From Candidatus Aenigmatarchaeota archaeon (GTDB lineage Archaea; Aenigmatarchaeota; Aenigmatarchaeia; QMZS01), in the NCBI GenBank assembly GCA_003663295.1, contig QMZS01000019.1, positions 1 through 12,508 on the forward strand: a DNA stretch of 12,508 nucleotides, written 5' to 3'. Shown here piece by piece: positions 1 to 7,699 of the stretch. The notes under the pieces are model-generated. The model did not search any database. It saw only the letters and a list, made by a program, of their open reading frames with translations, and was not told the origin of the DNA. The position numbers and the translations under genes are program-made. Within the stretch, counting starts at the first letter, position 1. Every line of letters starts with the position of its first letter.

Positions 1-2445
1 TGAGGAATTTATCCTTATGCTGTAATTTCCCTCGTTTCTTCCTGTTGAATCCCATGTGCAGTTGTACCATCCATCTCCTTCATCATTTACTCCTGAACAT
101 TCAAAGGAGTTGTTATTTGTATCCAGAACCTCAATTGTTATACCTGCCCCGGTTACAGTATTAGAACATTCGTCAGAGAGATTTAACCTGATTAAAATCT
201 GCTCAGAGACATTGAAGTTCTGGGTTATTGGTTGTTCTAAAGTGTCCAAAAGCCACCCGATAACTGTGACGGATTGTGGTATTGTTGTATTCACAGAATC
301 GCCATCTGTAGCATAAAACCTGTAATATTTTGTCCCGACATCTCCTGAAGACCAGTTTGAATAAAGAGTTAATTGAGTCTCATCATAGCAGTTATTGCAA
401 ACTTCGCTTGTTATATTTTCCCAGTTTCCTGTCCTGTTGAACTGCAAATAAATAGTAATTGTATCATTGTCTATGTCCGAAACATTTGCCTTGAATGTCC
501 AATTCTCACCCCAGCTTTTGTTGTTGTCGTGATAGATGTCTTTTACATTTGGAGCAGTATTCTGGATTGTTTTCTGGGTTGAATTCTTTGCAGTCCCATT
601 ACACCCACAGTCATTTGGCGTAACCTCGCAAATCCAATTTTCCCCTTTGGTTGTGTTTCCTGAGCCAAGGGTTGTTATCAAGGTATTTGTGTTATTATCA
701 ATTCCTGTCTCTGTCCCGCTGAGGTTTAAAACCCCGTCTTTATACCATTTCCAGTGGGCAGTTAAACCAGTTGCTGTCTGATTGTCTGTTATGGTTGCAT
801 TGCAGGTTAAATCATCAGCGGTGTGAGCGATGTCTGGTTTTATTATCGGGGTTGATGTTACGGGAGGAGGCGATTCCTCCCCGCCGACTGCCGGGGTTGG
901 TTCGGGGGAGGTATATTTGCGGACTAAAACCTTCCCAGGATAGTTTGTTGTTGTGTAACCGTAGTTGTTGTATAAATCTGAAATCTCCTCAGCGCTCAAA
1001 GCCCTGTTGTAGATGCGGACTTCGTCGATGGTGCCGTTGAAACGTCTATCTGTAAATGAAGGATTATTCCCCATACAAACAGGGTTTGTTGATGATACTA
1101 TTGAACCAGTGAAAGAAGTTGCTGGTGTAACTTCTTTGCCATTTATATATAACCTCAAATATGACCCATCAAATGTTCCAACCGCGTGATACCACACATT
1201 CGGAGAGGTGGTATACTCAGGAGAAAATCTCCACGCACCACCTCCATAAAACTGAAATCCAATATCATTTGTTCCTTTCCTGAATTGTAACTCATAACCT
1301 GTATTTCCTGCTTCTTTACTCAAAATTGCAGTCCATGTCGAAGTATCTAACGTATCTCTATTAAACCACGCCTCAATCGTAATCGCATCAATAATATTCA
1401 AACTCTCACCATTCCCGCAATCCACATAATTATTACTTCCATCAAATTCCAAAGCCTTGCCGAATTTTCCGTCCACCCAAGAAGGTCCGTTAGTTAAAGT
1501 TCCATCATTATCATTTCCAGATGTATCATAAGCAGTAGTTCCCGAATTCTCATCAAAATGCCAACTGCCTTTAACGGATTGATTTCCGTCTATTTCTCTT
1601 ATGAAAGTTGAATTAACATCGCTCGCAGAACTTGCCGAAGGATTCCCGTAATACATATAAACCTGGGTTCCGTTATTTGCGTCTATTGAGTCCACCTCAA
1701 TCCAGACTAAAGCCCAGTTTCCGTCGGATTTGGATTCTACCCAGTAATCTAAAGTTAAATTGTCTTCTTCATTTGTAAATCTTAAATCCTTAAAACTATT
1801 ATTCATATCAGAATCATAGGTTACGTTAATTTTGATTTGATAATTTGTCAGCGAGGACGAGGAATTGATTTCAATTGGTTTTCTGTAGTTCCAGTTGGAT
1901 AAATTTTCTGCCCAGTTGTGGGCGTATTCTGTAAAGTTACCAAACTCAAACATCAAATGATGCGCTCCTTCACTAAGAACTTTTGAGGTTTCGTAACCGG
2001 TTGAATTGCAGGAATAATTAGGAATGAAAACAGAGTTATTAACCCATGAATAATTCATGGTCTGGTTGCCGCATTTTATCTCTAAGAACTGCAAATCATA
2101 ATTTGAATTTCCAGACCAGACTGGTCTGCCTGTTCCTTCGCTCGTGTTCCGCCTTACCAGAATAAGGTGGTTTGGGACTTTTACATCATATAACAGACCT
2201 GTATAATTGATTTCCTCAATTTCCAAAATCTCTGCGGGAGCGAGGTTTTGGTCAAGGAAATATAGCAATCTCAAATCAAGAATATCATCTGCCTGCGATG
2301 CCTGGATAAAACTAAAATTTAAAAGATAATCCAAAATCTCTACCTTATTTTCAGTTGCGGATTCATTATAAGAAGCAGAAACAATGGAGATAACAACTGC
2401 TAAGATTAAAAATATTCCAACCCCAAATAATATTCTTCTATTCAT
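1..2445 (-). CDS. Exported surface protein: Hint C-terminal half, DUF2341-like, LamG, Ig-like domains (3'-truncated by window)
   Basis: The frame is open from the ATG at 2445 to the left edge (815 codons visible, no stop), so the C-terminus is missing. Residues 1-25 are a signal peptide (RR, then a hydrophobic stretch ending SAS). Residues about 58-113 look like the C-terminal half of a Hint/intein fold: YDVKVPNHLILVRR at 86-99 resembles intein block F, and WSGN/S at 110-114 resembles the terminal Asn and +1 Ser. Residues 116-176 continue a domain whose first half ends the upstream protein. WNYRKPIEI at about 185 opens a DUF2341-like region, a LamG lectin-like domain spans about 290-490 (ending NGTIDEVRIYNRALSAEEI), a Pro/Glu linker lies at 512-532 and Ig-like segments follow. 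NxS/T sequons are frequent. The start overlaps the upstream stop by 8 bases, and GGA lies about 10 bases before it; an in-frame ATG at 2460 is the alternative. Probable role: cell-surface glycoprotein binding carbohydrate or protein. Ligand unknown. Confidence 0.85.
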   Translation of the reverse strand, partial: MNRRILFGVGIFLILAVVISIVSASYNESATENKVEILDYLLNFSFIQASQADDILDLRLLYFLDQNLAPAEILEIEEINYTGLLYDVKVPNHLILVRRNTSEGTGRPVWSGNSNYDLQFLEIKCGNQTMNYSWVNNSVFIPNYSCNSTGYETSKVLSEGAHHLMFEFGNFTEYAHNWAENLSNWNYRKPIEINSSSSLTNYQIKINVTYDSDMNNSFKDLRFTNEEDNLTLDYWVESKSDGNWALVWIEVDSIDANNGTQVYMYYGNPSASSASDVNSTFIREIDGNQSVKGSWHFDENSGTTAYDTSGNDNDGTLTNGPSWVDGKFGKALEFDGSNNYVDCGNGESLNIIDAITIEAWFNRDTLDTSTWTAILSKEAGNTGYELQFRKGTNDIGFQFYGGGAWRFSPEYTTSPNVWYHAVGTFDGSYLRLYINGKEVTPATSFTGSIVSSTNPVCMGNNPSFTDRRFNGTIDEVRIYNRALSAEEISDLYNNYGYTTTNYPGKVLVRKYTSPEPTPAVGGEESPPPVTSTPIIKPDIAHTADDLTCNATITDNQTATGLTAHWKWYKDGVLNLSGTETGIDNNTNTLITTLGSGNTTKGENWICEVTPNDCGCNGTAKNSTQKTIQNTAPNVKDIYHDNNKSWGENWTFKANVSDIDNDTITIYLQFNRTGNWENITSEVCNNCYDETQLTLYSNWSSGDVGTKYYRFYATDGDSVNTTIPQSVTVIGWLLDTLEQPITQNFNVSEQILIRLNLSDECSNTVTGAGITIEVLDTNNNSFECSGVNDEGDGWYNCTWDSTGRNEGNYSIRINSS
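2107..2274 (-). other. Hint/intein-like C-terminal half (blocks F and G)
   Basis: Encodes about residues 58-113 of the downstream surface protein. YFLDQN, then IEEINYTGLLYDVKVPNH and LILVRR, match the strand pattern of Hint block F. VWSGN followed by Ser matches a block G ending in Asn with Ser at +1, with Gly where the penultimate His usually is. It lies about 57 residues after an independent start codon and signal peptide, so it is made as a separate exported chain from the N-half. Confidence 0.62.
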
Positions 2446-5158
2446 TTTCTTTTCCTTCATCCATATTTATAATGCCATTTTTGCCGAATGATATTATTTG
2501 CTGATTATGTTTTGCCTCTTTTTTCGTCCGGTAATCGTCCGGTAATCGTCCGGATAAAATATAAAAAGTGGCTTTACCTTTGCCAATTTGTTTGATGATT
2601 TTTTTATTAACCATGAACTTTAATTCTTCATATGCAACAGATTTTTTTATGTTATTAATTTTACAATACAATCCTCTATTAATATTTTCTTTATTTTGAA
2701 GATATTCAACAGCTTTTATCTGCCTTTCATTCAACCCTTTCAAAATATCTTCTTCAATATAAGTTGATTCTTTAATTGAAGATTCAAATATTATTTTGGT
2801 CTCTATTGGATACAAGTCATAATAAGGCTCTTTATTACCCCACTCTTTGCTCAGATTTTTCATCATTTTTTTATTGGCAAATCCGCAAAATTCCTCAACA
2901 ATCCTGTTAACATCTGACAGGGGAGACTTGAACTCAAGGGTTTCTGATTCTCCTTTTTTAATCAATTGGTATATATCTTTTTTTCTCCTTCCCGCGCCAA
3001 GCGTGGCCAAACCAAAAATGAAAACAAATGCGGGAGAAAACAATGAATTGAATATATTGCTATCCCCCTCTAAAGCGTAAAGTTTGTGGTTGGGAGTAAC
3101 GCGCAGTTCAAAACCATCCCCTTTTATTTTATAAAGACTCCCTGTATATTGATAAGCGACATATTTTTCTATCCTGTTGAATTCTACTTCGCCTGTCTCC
3201 TGATTCAGGGTTGCAACTTTTTCTTCTCCTATTAAATCTCTCAAGTATTTCCAACCATGTTCTGTCAGAATCTGTGTTTCATTATCATAGCTCTCGTAAA
3301 GCTGGTTTGTCCATGTCGTCTCATTTACAGCAGTGATTGTTAAATCCGCAGTTCCAGCTGTATCAAACATCACTGTCCAGTTCCCCCCAACTATTGGATA
3401 ACTCTGCACATTCAATATTATCAAATCAATCTCATAAGTATCATTTGATAATTGAGGGACAATCCACTGAAGTTTATCATATTTTCCGTTTAGGTTTTCA
3501 TCAAGATAAACAACGCTATACACCGGATTATTTGTCACATCAATTCTTGTGTCATTAACAACCCTGTAAATTTTTGGTTTATAATCCAACTCCGGCAGGT
3601 CTGAAAAAGCCGTAACATTGCGATAATGCATGGAAGCGTCTGAACTGATAATTACTTTTTTTCCTGTTGAAATTGAAAACTCCAATTTTTGCGGGGCGGG
3701 AGTTTCATAAATTATATTAACTGTCTTCTCTTCATTGGCATTCAAATCAACATCAAACTCAATGCCATCTGTATTTAAATTAAAAATTTCATTTGTATTA
3801 TTTAAATTATTTTTAACAGAACTTGCGCTGAATGTTTTATTTTTGCCTTTTTTAACAATAGATGCTTCTTTCGGAATTTCCACTTTAATTTTTTTACTTA
3901 AAGATTCCCCTAAATTATTTTTAATTTCTAATTCCTTAATCCATTTTACCGGTTTGTTTATCTCCGCAAAACCCTGCGATAAAGTTTCTGTAATTGTTAA
4001 ATTATTTTTAGCAATAAAAATTGGCAATTCCGCAACAAACTGAACTTTTGCAAAACCCATATTTCCTGCAGAATCATTTGCATAAATAGTTAAATTGTTT
4101 AAACCCAATACACTTTCAAAAGTAAGACTTGAATTTATTGTAATATTATCTTGTCCATTAAGCGAATAACCGACCCAGGTTATATTCCCCTCAACGGTGT
4201 ATTTAAGTTCTACAGTTGTTGTGTTGTAGGTTTTATTTAAAGGAGATAAAATTGCAATGTTTGGTGTTGAATCCATAAGATTTTTTTGAGTATCATTAAC
4301 CTGCGTTAAGTTGGTGGAATTTTCTTCTGTTTCATTAACCGGCTCCTGCAATATTTCAGCTAAAGGTAAAATCTCAATTTTTTGAGTATCATTGAAACTG
4401 GAACTAAGATTTTCATTTCCTGCATAAGTAATATTTATTGTATAATTGCCTGAATTATTTGAAATCCAATCTATAGCTGCCCATCCAGTTTCATTAGTCA
4501 AATCAGCCCCTATTAAAGTTGAATTTGCGTAAAAATTTACTTCCTGATTCGCAATAGGGGTAAAGTTTTCATAAATCAATTGCGCCTTTACATTCAGTAT
4601 CTGTCCTTTGATTATTGAAAATGTATTTTGAATTACTTGATTTATTGCTGTCAAAAGGGTTATATTTTGGGTTTCTTCCAAAGTACTATTTTCCTGAATC
4701 CTATTTATAAGTACATATTGAACCTTATTTCCAAACTGGAACTTCAGAGAGTTATCCTCCAAGCTCAAAATTTTTAAAATTAGGCAACCTGTTGAATTGC
4801 AAGAATAATCTAAAATAAAAACAGAATTATTGATCCACGAATAATTCAAAGTTTGGTTTCCGCATTTTATTTCCAGAAAATGCAAATCAACAGTTTTATT
4901 TAATGCAATTATCGTTAAATTAGCAATTCCTTTCGTGTTAAACTCAACTGTCCAGTTTTCATATAATATTGGGTGGATTTGAGGATTTAAAATACCCAAC
5001 TCCTGATTTTGAATTGAATCCGCAAAAAGAGTTCCAAATATAAAAATTGAAACTGCTATTGGAAAAATAATCAATCCAATTTTAGAAAGTCCTTTACAAA
5101 ATTTATTTCGACCCAAATTTAATTTATTTCCCCTTAATAATTTTCTATTTATTCTCAT
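2438..5158 (-). CDS. Exported surface protein with Ig-like repeats, Hint N-terminal half, membrane segment and cytoplasmic AlbA_2-like/winged-helix tail
   Basis: I chose the ATG at 5158, preceded by GGTGGGG 6 bases upstream; an in-frame TTG at 5173 would add 5 residues. From the ATG (906 aa): a basic N-terminus then a hydrophobic signal/anchor at about 28-46; a beta domain at 68-149; Ig-like segments at about 195-265 and 298-375; a region at about 525-590 (YLDENLNGKYDKLQWIVP); a second copy of the beta domain starting at 593 (NWTVMF); a Hint N-half from Ser623 (SYDNETQILTEHGWKYL) with TxxH block B at Thr688/His691; a membrane segment at 702-723 followed by RRKK; an AlbA_2-like motif (SETLEFK) at about 728-763; a winged-helix at 803-868 (LNERQIKAVEYL to KGKATFYIL). 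Charge distribution predicts 47-701 outside and the tail inside. The AlbA_2 part is short for the family, so an internal deletion is likely. The paired gene downstream carries the matching Hint C-half. Function is inferred from domains only. Confidence 0.85.
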   Translation of the reverse strand: MRINRKLLRGNKLNLGRNKFCKGLSKIGLIIFPIAVSIFIFGTLFADSIQNQELGILNPQIHPILYENWTVEFNTKGIANLTIIALNKTVDLHFLEIKCGNQTLNYSWINNSVFILDYSCNSTGCLILKILSLEDNSLKFQFGNKVQYVLINRIQENSTLEETQNITLLTAINQVIQNTFSIIKGQILNVKAQLIYENFTPIANQEVNFYANSTLIGADLTNETGWAAIDWISNNSGNYTINITYAGNENLSSSFNDTQKIEILPLAEILQEPVNETEENSTNLTQVNDTQKNLMDSTPNIAILSPLNKTYNTTTVELKYTVEGNITWVGYSLNGQDNITINSSLTFESVLGLNNLTIYANDSAGNMGFAKVQFVAELPIFIAKNNLTITETLSQGFAEINKPVKWIKELEIKNNLGESLSKKIKVEIPKEASIVKKGKNKTFSASSVKNNLNNTNEIFNLNTDGIEFDVDLNANEEKTVNIIYETPAPQKLEFSISTGKKVIISSDASMHYRNVTAFSDLPELDYKPKIYRVVNDTRIDVTNNPVYSVVYLDENLNGKYDKLQWIVPQLSNDTYEIDLIILNVQSYPIVGGNWTVMFDTAGTADLTITAVNETTWTNQLYESYDNETQILTEHGWKYLRDLIGEEKVATLNQETGEVEFNRIEKYVAYQYTGSLYKIKGDGFELRVTPNHKLYALEGDSNIFNSLFSPAFVFIFGLATLGAGRRKKDIYQLIKKGESETLEFKSPLSDVNRIVEEFCGFANKKMMKNLSKEWGNKEPYYDLYPIETKIIFESSIKESTYIEEDILKGLNERQIKAVEYLQNKENINRGLYCKINNIKKSVAYEELKFMVNKKIIKQIGKGKATFYILSGRLPDDYRTKKEAKHNQQIISFGKNGIINMDEGKENE
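2525..2553. repeat. 11-bp tandem repeat (2.6 copies) inside the surface-protein C-terminus
   Basis: The unit CGTCCGGTAAT occurs perfectly at 2525-2535 and 2536-2546, followed by 7 more matching bases. It encodes part of SGRLPDDYRT just after the winged-helix. Eleven is not a multiple of three, so gain or loss of one unit would shift the frame and stop translation early; both other frames hit TAA within about a dozen codons. Confidence 0.85.
3071..3292 (-). other. Hint/intein-like N-terminal half (blocks A and B)
   Basis: Encodes Ser623 to about residue 696 of the upstream surface protein. ILTEHGWKYLRDL followed by KVATLN is the usual Hint block A spacing, with Ser in the position normally held by the Cys nucleophile. 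FELRVTPNHKLYA is a block B with the conserved Thr and His. No block F or terminal Asn follows in this polypeptide; no homing-endonuclease motif was noticed. Recognised by motif reading, not by a profile search. Confidence 0.72.
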
Positions 5159-5189
5159 TAGTAACCCCACCAACCTTTGAGTGTCAATA

Positions 5190-5199
5190 AATATATAAG
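5190..5199 (-). promoter_or_regulatory. Putative TATA box of the surface-protein pair
   Basis: Reads CTTATATATT on the minus strand with AAAC just upstream as a weak BRE. Its centre is about 37 bases before the ATG at 5158, predicting a start near 5170 and a very short leader that contains the GGTGGGG ribosome site. Judged by eye. Confidence 0.45.
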
Positions 5200-5264
5200 G
5201 TTTATTCTATAAAATACCGCTATCCTCATCCATACACACTAAAATACCACTTCTTTATTCTAAT

Positions 5265-5276
5265 TGCCGTACGGCA
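5265..5276. promoter_or_regulatory. 12-bp perfect palindrome, possible operator
   Basis: TGCCGTACGGCA is a perfect GC-rich palindrome in an AT-rich spacer, about 70 bases upstream of the surface-protein TATA box and downstream of the MinD-like stop. It could bind a dimeric regulator. A 4-bp stem followed by T's makes a weak terminator the alternative. Confidence 0.3.
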
Positions 5277-5350
5277 TTTTTCAATTAATTCTCTCGAATA
5301 TAATAAGACTGCGCGCAATCAGGATCCGCTCCAAGCGACATGAATTCATA

Positions 5351-6127
5351 TTACAACCCCCATAAGGATTTACCTTCCTTTCTAAATAGATTAAGCAATC
5401 CATCAAAAAAACTTTCTTTTTTCGGAATCTTGGTTCCTGAAATCTGCGAAGCCAAATTGCAAAAAGTCATATTTGCTTTTGCTCTTTGGTTATATAAATG
5501 CAAAGGCAACTTAGAAGCAAGGCTTCTCTCGATTTCAATATCATAAGGAATTGTCCCTATTATAGGAAGTTCTGCAAGTTGTTCTATTTCAGAATCCTTT
5601 AATTCATGTTTAACTCCCTTCCGGCAATTAACAACCACCCCAAGCACTTTCTTTTTTAATTTCTCAGCAATTTTCCCGCATTTATATACATCCACAACTG
5701 CGCTGGTGTAAGGCTGAGTGATAAAAAGAATTTCATCAGCGGCTGAAATCGCCGCAATACCTTCTCTCCCTATACCGGGAGCGGAATCTAGAATTAGATT
5801 TGAACTTGGATTTTGCAAAACAGAAGGTAAATTCCCAATATCTACTCTCTCCAAATCTTTTAGTTCAAGAGAAGCTGGGAGGAGTTTTACTCCAGTAGGA
5901 TGCTCGGTTATAGCCTCTTCCAGTTTTGCTTTTCCCTTTAACACATCATTCAAAGTGTGATTGTGATTATATAATCCAAGATTTATACTCAAATGAGGTG
6001 TAGTGAGATTACAGTCAACCACTGTTGAATCAAAATTAAATTTATTGTGCAAAAGATAACCTAAATTAATTGCCAAAGTTGTTTTTCCTATCCCTCCTTT
6101 TCCCGAAACAATAGCTATCTTTCTCAT
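5351..6127 (-). CDS. minD: MinD/ParA-family P-loop ATPase
   Basis: 258 aa, the usual length of a MinD-type deviant Walker A ATPase. KGGIGKTT at 10-17 carries the signature lysine (Lys10) and the P-loop lysine. VVDCN with Asp38 matches the switch I/A' region, and LILDSAPG with Asp114 matches Walker B. The C-terminus SFFDGLLNLFRK (239-250) is amphipathic and basic, like the MinD membrane-targeting helix, so the protein probably dimerises with ATP and attaches to the inner membrane face. Archaeal MinD homologues position cell-surface or motility machines rather than only FtsZ. No MinE or MinC is visible nearby. The gene stands alone: divergent from the glycosyltransferase and 192 bases upstream of the surface-protein pair in the same orientation. 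A TATA box 24 bases before the ATG suggests a leaderless transcript. The partner is unknown; an orphan ParA-like role is also possible. Confidence 0.9.
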   Translation of the reverse strand: MRKIAIVSGKGGIGKTTLAINLGYLLHNKFNFDSTVVDCNLTTPHLSINLGLYNHNHTLNDVLKGKAKLEEAITEHPTGVKLLPASLELKDLERVDIGNLPSVLQNPSSNLILDSAPGIGREGIAAISAADEILFITQPYTSAVVDVYKCGKIAEKLKKKVLGVVVNCRKGVKHELKDSEIEQLAELPIIGTIPYDIEIERSLASKLPLHLYNQRAKANMTFCNLASQISGTKIPKKESFFDGLLNLFRKEGKSLWGL

Positions 6128-6146
6128 TTTTTATTTTTTATCTGCG

Positions 6147-6155
6147 CTTTTATAG
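6147..6155 (-). promoter_or_regulatory. TATA box of the MinD-like gene
   Basis: CTATAAAAG on the minus strand, centred about 24 bases before the ATG at 6127. That spacing places transcription initiation at or next to the A of the start codon, so the mRNA is predicted to be leaderless; no Shine-Dalgarno sequence is seen. Confidence 0.55.
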
Positions 6156-6512
6156 AACTCATTGAAGAAATAATTGTATTTCTTGGCATAGTCATTTTTA
6201 ATTCTCTTTGCTCCTCTGATTTAAATTTAATAAAGATGATTTTTGGATTTTCATAATTATGTTTCTATTTATAAACTAAGGTATATTTAGTTGAAAATTT
6301 ACAAAAATTTTGTTATTTAAAATCCCTCAAATCAAAAACCAGAAATTCTTGTTTTCTTATCTAATCTTCTTTCAAATATTTTCATTTAACTCCAAAAAAA
6401 CCGATTTGTTTTTTGTTTTCGTTTAAAGCGATTATATTAAGTGGATAAACACCCAGTTATACCACTATACTCTTCACTCCACGGTTAATAAATAACGGGT
6501 TCGGTTATTATT
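6156..6512. other. Divergent intergenic region between the MinD-like and glycosyltransferase genes
   Basis: A strongly AT-rich spacer with no convincing ORF or RNA gene. It should hold both divergent promoters. The plus-strand signal is unclear: TTAATAAATA at 6485-6494 lies about 24 bases before the ATG at 6513, and GATTATATTAAG at about 6430-6441 is an alternative. Immediately before the ATG is the inverted repeat AATAAC (6491-6496), 7 bases, GTTATT (6504-6509), overlapping the first candidate. I see nothing else. Confidence 0.4.
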
Positions 6513-7697
6513 ATGGCACCTATGAAAGTTCTTATGTTTGGATGGGAATTTCCCCCTTATTCTGTTGGAGGTCTTGGAAAAGTTACTTATTATTTATCAA
6601 ATGCATTGACAAAATTAGGCACAAAAATATCTCTGATAGTTCCAATCAAATGTGAAAGCGACAAACTTAAAATCCTTCCAACCAATCTTATCAAGATAAA
6701 AGGCATTAACACCCTATTAAGTCCTTACCTGACTGAAAAAAGTTACCAATATTTACTTAGTGAAGAAGAAGCAAAGATTTACGGGGGGAATCTGAAAGAA
6801 GAAATTTCCAGATTCACGGATAGAGGGGTTGAACTCGCAAAAGAAGAGGATTTTGATGTAATCCATTGTCATGACTGGATGACTTTTCAGGCAGGGATAA
6901 AAACAAAAGAAGCATCAAGCAAACCTCTTATATTACACGTTCACACCACGGAATTTGATAGGAGTTGCGGGGGATGCAACCCTTATGTTTATAATATTGA
7001 AGCAGAAGGTTTCAACAAAGCGGATAAAATCATAGCTGTTTCAAATTACACAAAAAAGAAAATACTTGATAATTATAAAGTTGATGAAAATAAAATAGAA
7101 GTTGTTCACAATGCAATTGAATTCAATAGTGAAACCCCCAACCGCAAAACACCTCAACGAAAAAAAGTAGTGTTGTATTTTGGGAGAATAAGTATGCATA
7201 AAGGTCCTGATTATTTCATAAAAGCCGCAAAAAAAGTAATAGAATATGATAAAGAGGTGGTATTTGTCATGGCAGGGGGAGGTGAACTATTACCTGAAAT
7301 GATAAACCTTGCATGCGACCTTGGAATTGGAGATAAATTATTATTCACAGGACGACTAAAAGATGAAGGTGTGAAAGAAATCTACAATTCAGCTGATTTA
7401 TATGTTCTCCCTTCGGTTTCAGAACCTTTTGGAATCACTGTGCTGGAAGCCGCTTCAAACGGGGTTCCTGTAATAGCTTCAAATAATTCAGGAGTCAAAG
7501 AAGTTCTAAGCAATTGTTTTACAGTTGATTTTTGGGATACGGATGAAATGGCAAATAAGGTGTTGTCTATTCTAAAATACAGCGGCATAAAAGAAGAAAT
7601 GAGCAATAATGCTTACAAAGAACTTAAAAATATTTCCTGGAACAACCGGGCCGCTGAGATTAATAACATTTATGCCTCTATTTCAAACTATAACTAA
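6513..7697 (+). CDS. Glycogen-synthase-like glycosyltransferase (GT4/GT5, GT-B fold)
   Basis: 394 aa. The N-terminal domain starts with GWEFPPYSVGGLGKV, the glycine loop of nucleotide-sugar glycan synthases, followed by IHCHDWMT (117-124) and LHVHTTEFDR. The C-terminal domain has YFGRISMHKG (222-231) with the Arg/Lys diphosphate pair, AGGGE, and EPFGITVLE (304-312), the E-x7-E donor-binding motif. It probably transfers glucose from ADP- or UDP-glucose to a growing alpha-glucan in the cytoplasm. The neighbouring GH57 gene begins 2 bases after the stop, which supports glycogen metabolism over a cell-wall role. It is shorter than classical GlgA (about 470 aa), so a GT4 alpha-glucan enzyme is possible. 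SCGGC at 151-155 is an unusual CxxC pair in the interdomain part. The ATG at 6522 is an alternative start; no ribosome site favours either. Confidence 0.88.
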   Translation: MAPMKVLMFGWEFPPYSVGGLGKVTYYLSNALTKLGTKISLIVPIKCESDKLKILPTNLIKIKGINTLLSPYLTEKSYQYLLSEEEAKIYGGNLKEEISRFTDRGVELAKEEDFDVIHCHDWMTFQAGIKTKEASSKPLILHVHTTEFDRSCGGCNPYVYNIEAEGFNKADKIIAVSNYTKKKILDNYKVDENKIEVVHNAIEFNSETPNRKTPQRKKVVLYFGRISMHKGPDYFIKAAKKVIEYDKEVVFVMAGGGELLPEMINLACDLGIGDKLLFTGRLKDEGVKEIYNSADLYVLPSVSEPFGITVLEAASNGVPVIASNNSGVKEVLSNCFTVDFWDTDEMANKVLSILKYSGIKEEMSNNAYKELKNISWNNRAAEINNIYASISNYN

Positions 7698-7699
7698 TA

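Noticed and set aside
866..880. GGAGG-N5-CCTCC inverted repeat as a terminator or regulatory site
   Set aside because: It lies within the coding sequence for the Pro/Glu linker, where Gly, Glu, Ser and Pro codons naturally give GC-rich complementary bases.
1..1040. Plus-strand ORFs of 69-89 codons in this segment
   Set aside because: They are antisense shadows of the long open minus-strand surface-protein frame, which has recognisable domains throughout.
2438..2460. A simple frameshift or sequencing error joining the two surface genes into one
   Set aside because: The overlap region has a proper stop, a new start with an upstream GGA, and a full signal peptide, and the joining frame contains TAA just before the start; a single indel would not restore one ORF.
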